NCBI GenBank assembly: GCA_964609655.1
Contig: CAZSUA010000294.1
Span: forward strand, 1-7,196
DNA length: 7,196 nt
Direction: 5' to 3'
Source of the DNA: JBBRRP01 sp964609655
GTDB taxonomy: Bacteria > Myxococcota_A > Polyangia > Polyangiales > Polyangiaceae
Positions 5,386 through 7,196 of the stretch are shown one piece after another. Position 1 is the first letter of the stretch. Each line of letters begins with the position of its first letter. The notes beneath the pieces were generated by a model. That model was not told the origin of the DNA and searched no databases. It was given only the letters and a program-made list of their open reading frames with translations. A program made the translations under genes and the position numbers.

Positions 5386-7196
5386 ATGGCCTCGACTCGG
5401 TCTGAATTCAGCGAATTGGATCCGGCGCGCTTGCTTGAGGGGCTGGCCGTCGCGGCGGATCAGGCCGGGCTCGGATTCGCGGTGACGGAAGTGAGTGTGG
5501 ACCCCCCACGTGTTGTGTACGCGAGTTCAGGGACCGCACGCATTTCGGGAAGGTCCGTCGAGGCGATACTTTCCGGTTCAATTTTCGAAAGCATCCCTTC
5601 CGACGAGCAGGTGCGCGTGCGCGAGCTGGTGCAGCTCCGGAGAGAATCTAACGCCGAAATGTTACTTGAAACTGTGCTCGTCACACCCGAGGGCGAGCGG
5701 ATTCCGATTGAACTCGGGACGACAGGTATGAGCGTCGGGGAGCGTCAGTTTGCGGTCACTTTGATTCGAGACATCAGTGAACATCGGAAGACCGAGCAAG
5801 CGCTCCAGCAATCCGAGCAGCGTTTTCGGTTTCTCGTCGAGCATGGGCCCGATGGTGTGGTGATTCTACGCGGGCTCACCGTGGTCTACATGAGCCCGCG
5901 CGCGGCCAAGCTGTTGGAGCTTGAGCGCCCTGAGGATGCGATCGGCAAGCCCATCGTTCAGTTTTTGTCTCCTGAGGAAGGTGCGCGCACCCAATCAAGG
6001 CTCGCTGAGATAGACTCGCGCAAGAGTCCGCTGGATCCGGCGGAATACCGGTTTCATGCCTCTGATGGCAGCACGCGCTTTGTCGAGGTGTCTTCGGTGC
6101 CGGTGGAATACGAAGGGTTCCCAGCGGTGGTGGCGTTTACCCGGGACGTAACAGAGCGCAAGCTGCTCGACGCTCAGCTGGTGAAGGCGGATCGGATGGC
6201 AGCGCTTGGGTTGCTTTCAGCAACGGTTGCCCATGAAATCAACAACCCCCTCACCTATGTACAACTTGGCTTAGAGGTGTTGCGGGATAGTCTTTCAGCG
6301 ACGCTCAAGCCAGGTGCAGACGGTGCGCAGCTTTTTGGCCAAATTGCCGAGCTTGAAGCGGGGGTTCGGCGTGCCGCCTCAATTGTCAAAGATCTGCGCA
6401 TTTTTGCCCGCGCCGAGGAGCTTGAGCTGGGATCGGTGAACGTGGAGCTTGTTCTTGAGCAAGCCGTTCGGATTGCAGAAAATGAGATTCGGCATCGCGC
6501 GCGCTTGGTCCGTGACTTCGCGAGTGTTCCGTCGGCTCACGGGAACGCCGCCAGCCTCGAACAGGCCTTTTTGAATATTTTGGTGAATGCCGCCCAGGCG
6601 ATCCCGCTTGGAGCGCCTACGCAGAATTGCATCACGCTCTCCCTCGCCCAACACGGCGCGAATCAGATCCGAGTGGTGATCAGCGATACCGGTTGCGGGA
6701 TCGCCGAGCTGGAAAAACCCCGTATTTTCGAGCCTCTTTTTACAACTAAACCCGCCGGGGTGGGGACGGGATTGGGGCTCAGTATCACGCGGAATTTACT
6801 CTTAGCCCAAGGGGCTGAGATCTCCGTCGAGAGCACAGTGGGACGCGGCACGACCGTGACCGTGTTGCTCCCTTGCTTTGTGGGCGCTCAGGTTTCCGCG
6901 GCTAGCCCTGAAGTTGCGTCTCCAGCGCGTCCGGGCGCGGTGTCCGTGTGGGTGGTCGATGATGAGCCCATGATCGGCAAGCTGATCGCACAGCTGTTGG
7001 CAGACGAGCATCACGTGCGTGCGACCACGAACGTAGCGGAAGTTCTTAAGTGGCTCGCTCAGGGCGACCACTGCGATGTGATCCTGTGTGATCTGATGAT
7101 GCCCGGGCTGGGTGGGAGTGAGCTTTACAGCATCCTCAAGGAGGAGTGGCCGGGCTTGGAAAAGCGCATGCTGATCATGACGGGTGGAGCTTTCAG
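5386..7196 (+). CDS. Hybrid sensor histidine kinase PAS-PAS-HisKA-HATPase-REC (cut at right edge)
   Basis: 603 codons are visible with no stop, so the C-terminus is missing. Domain order: PAS about 20-135, ending in the typical VTLIRDISEHR; a short linker; PAS about 146-260, ending in FTRDVTERK. Next is HisKA with the H-box VAHEINNPLTYV and phospho-acceptor H283. The ATPase domain has N-box NILVNAAQAI (N401), G1 DTGCGI (D434), F-box IFEPLFTTK and G2 GVGTGLGLSI. After a linker comes a receiver with acidic D525-D526, phospho-acceptor D569 in CDLMMPG, and T599; the conserved receiver Lys lies past the edge. There are no membrane segments, so it should be a cytoplasmic sensor that autophosphorylates and passes phosphate to its own receiver. 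No cofactor-binding residue in the PAS domains is obvious, so the signal is unknown. Start ATG 5386 is preferred; GTG 5356 is also in frame. Confidence 0.95.
   Translation, partial: MASTRSEFSELDPARLLEGLAVAADQAGLGFAVTEVSVDPPRVVYASSGTARISGRSVEAILSGSIFESIPSDEQVRVRELVQLRRESNAEMLLETVLVTPEGERIPIELGTTGMSVGERQFAVTLIRDISEHRKTEQALQQSEQRFRFLVEHGPDGVVILRGLTVVYMSPRAAKLLELERPEDAIGKPIVQFLSPEEGARTQSRLAEIDSRKSPLDPAEYRFHASDGSTRFVEVSSVPVEYEGFPAVVAFTRDVTERKLLDAQLVKADRMAALGLLSATVAHEINNPLTYVQLGLEVLRDSLSATLKPGADGAQLFGQIAELEAGVRRAASIVKDLRIFARAEELELGSVNVELVLEQAVRIAENEIRHRARLVRDFASVPSAHGNAASLEQAFLNILVNAAQAIPLGAPTQNCITLSLAQHGANQIRVVISDTGCGIAELEKPRIFEPLFTTKPAGVGTGLGLSITRNLLLAQGAEISVESTVGRGTTVTVLLPCFVGAQVSAASPEVASPARPGAVSVWVVDDEPMIGKLIAQLLADEHHVRATTNVAEVLKWLAQGDHCDVILCDLMMPGLGGSELYSILKEEWPGLEKRMLIMTGGAF

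Noticed and set aside
1..7196. CRISPR arrays, insertion sequences, tRNA or rRNA genes
   Set aside because: No spaced short repeats, transposase motifs, terminal inverted repeats or tRNA-like cloverleaf were seen on either strand.

Overview
The window looks like a chromosomal segment from a moderately high-GC Gram-negative bacterium. The best guess is a delta-type or myxobacterial lineage (Myxococcota). That guess is inference from gene style: small Cys-rich lipoproteins in tandem, a leftward TPR-like protein, a Ku/LigD pair, and a soluble PAS-PAS hybrid histidine kinase. No rRNA or other phylogenetic marker is present. Exactly 100 Ns at 4942-5041 show that this is a scaffolded draft assembly.

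Layout from left to right. (1) 1-367, minus strand: N-terminal part of a helical, TPR-like protein that runs off the left edge. (2) 368-476: a 109-bp divergent intergenic region containing GCACCT inverted and direct repeats. (3) 477-770 and 745-1071, plus strand: two overlapping genes for small lipoproteins. They are paralogues of each other, with the lipid Cys and four further Cys at almost identical spacing. (4) 1068-3719, minus strand: ligD, a full-length 883-aa phosphoesterase-ligase-polymerase, convergent with and touching the second lipoprotein gene. (5) 3742-4608, plus strand: ku, divergent from ligD with only 22 bp between the two start codons, followed by a hairpin that may be a terminator. 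(6) 4691-5331, plus strand: an unrecognised alpha/beta protein interrupted by the N gap. The same 55 bp flank the gap on both sides, and collapsing them restores one open 161-aa frame. (7) 5386-7196, plus strand: a PAS-PAS-HisKA-HATPase hybrid kinase with a C-terminal receiver domain, cut by the right edge.

How the genes work together. Ku and LigD form the well-known bacterial non-homologous end-joining pair: Ku binds broken ends and recruits LigD, which trims, fills and seals them. Their head-to-head arrangement suggests shared control. The 161-aa protein and the kinase lie 54 bp apart on the same strand and are probably co-transcribed, so the unknown protein may belong to the same signalling pathway. 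The two lipoproteins are probably exported, disulphide-bonded envelope proteins of unknown role.

I do not see a clearly new system. The points most worth a second look are the paralogous lipoprotein pair, the 22-bp apparently leaderless ku/ligD start region, and the assembly join inside the unknown gene.
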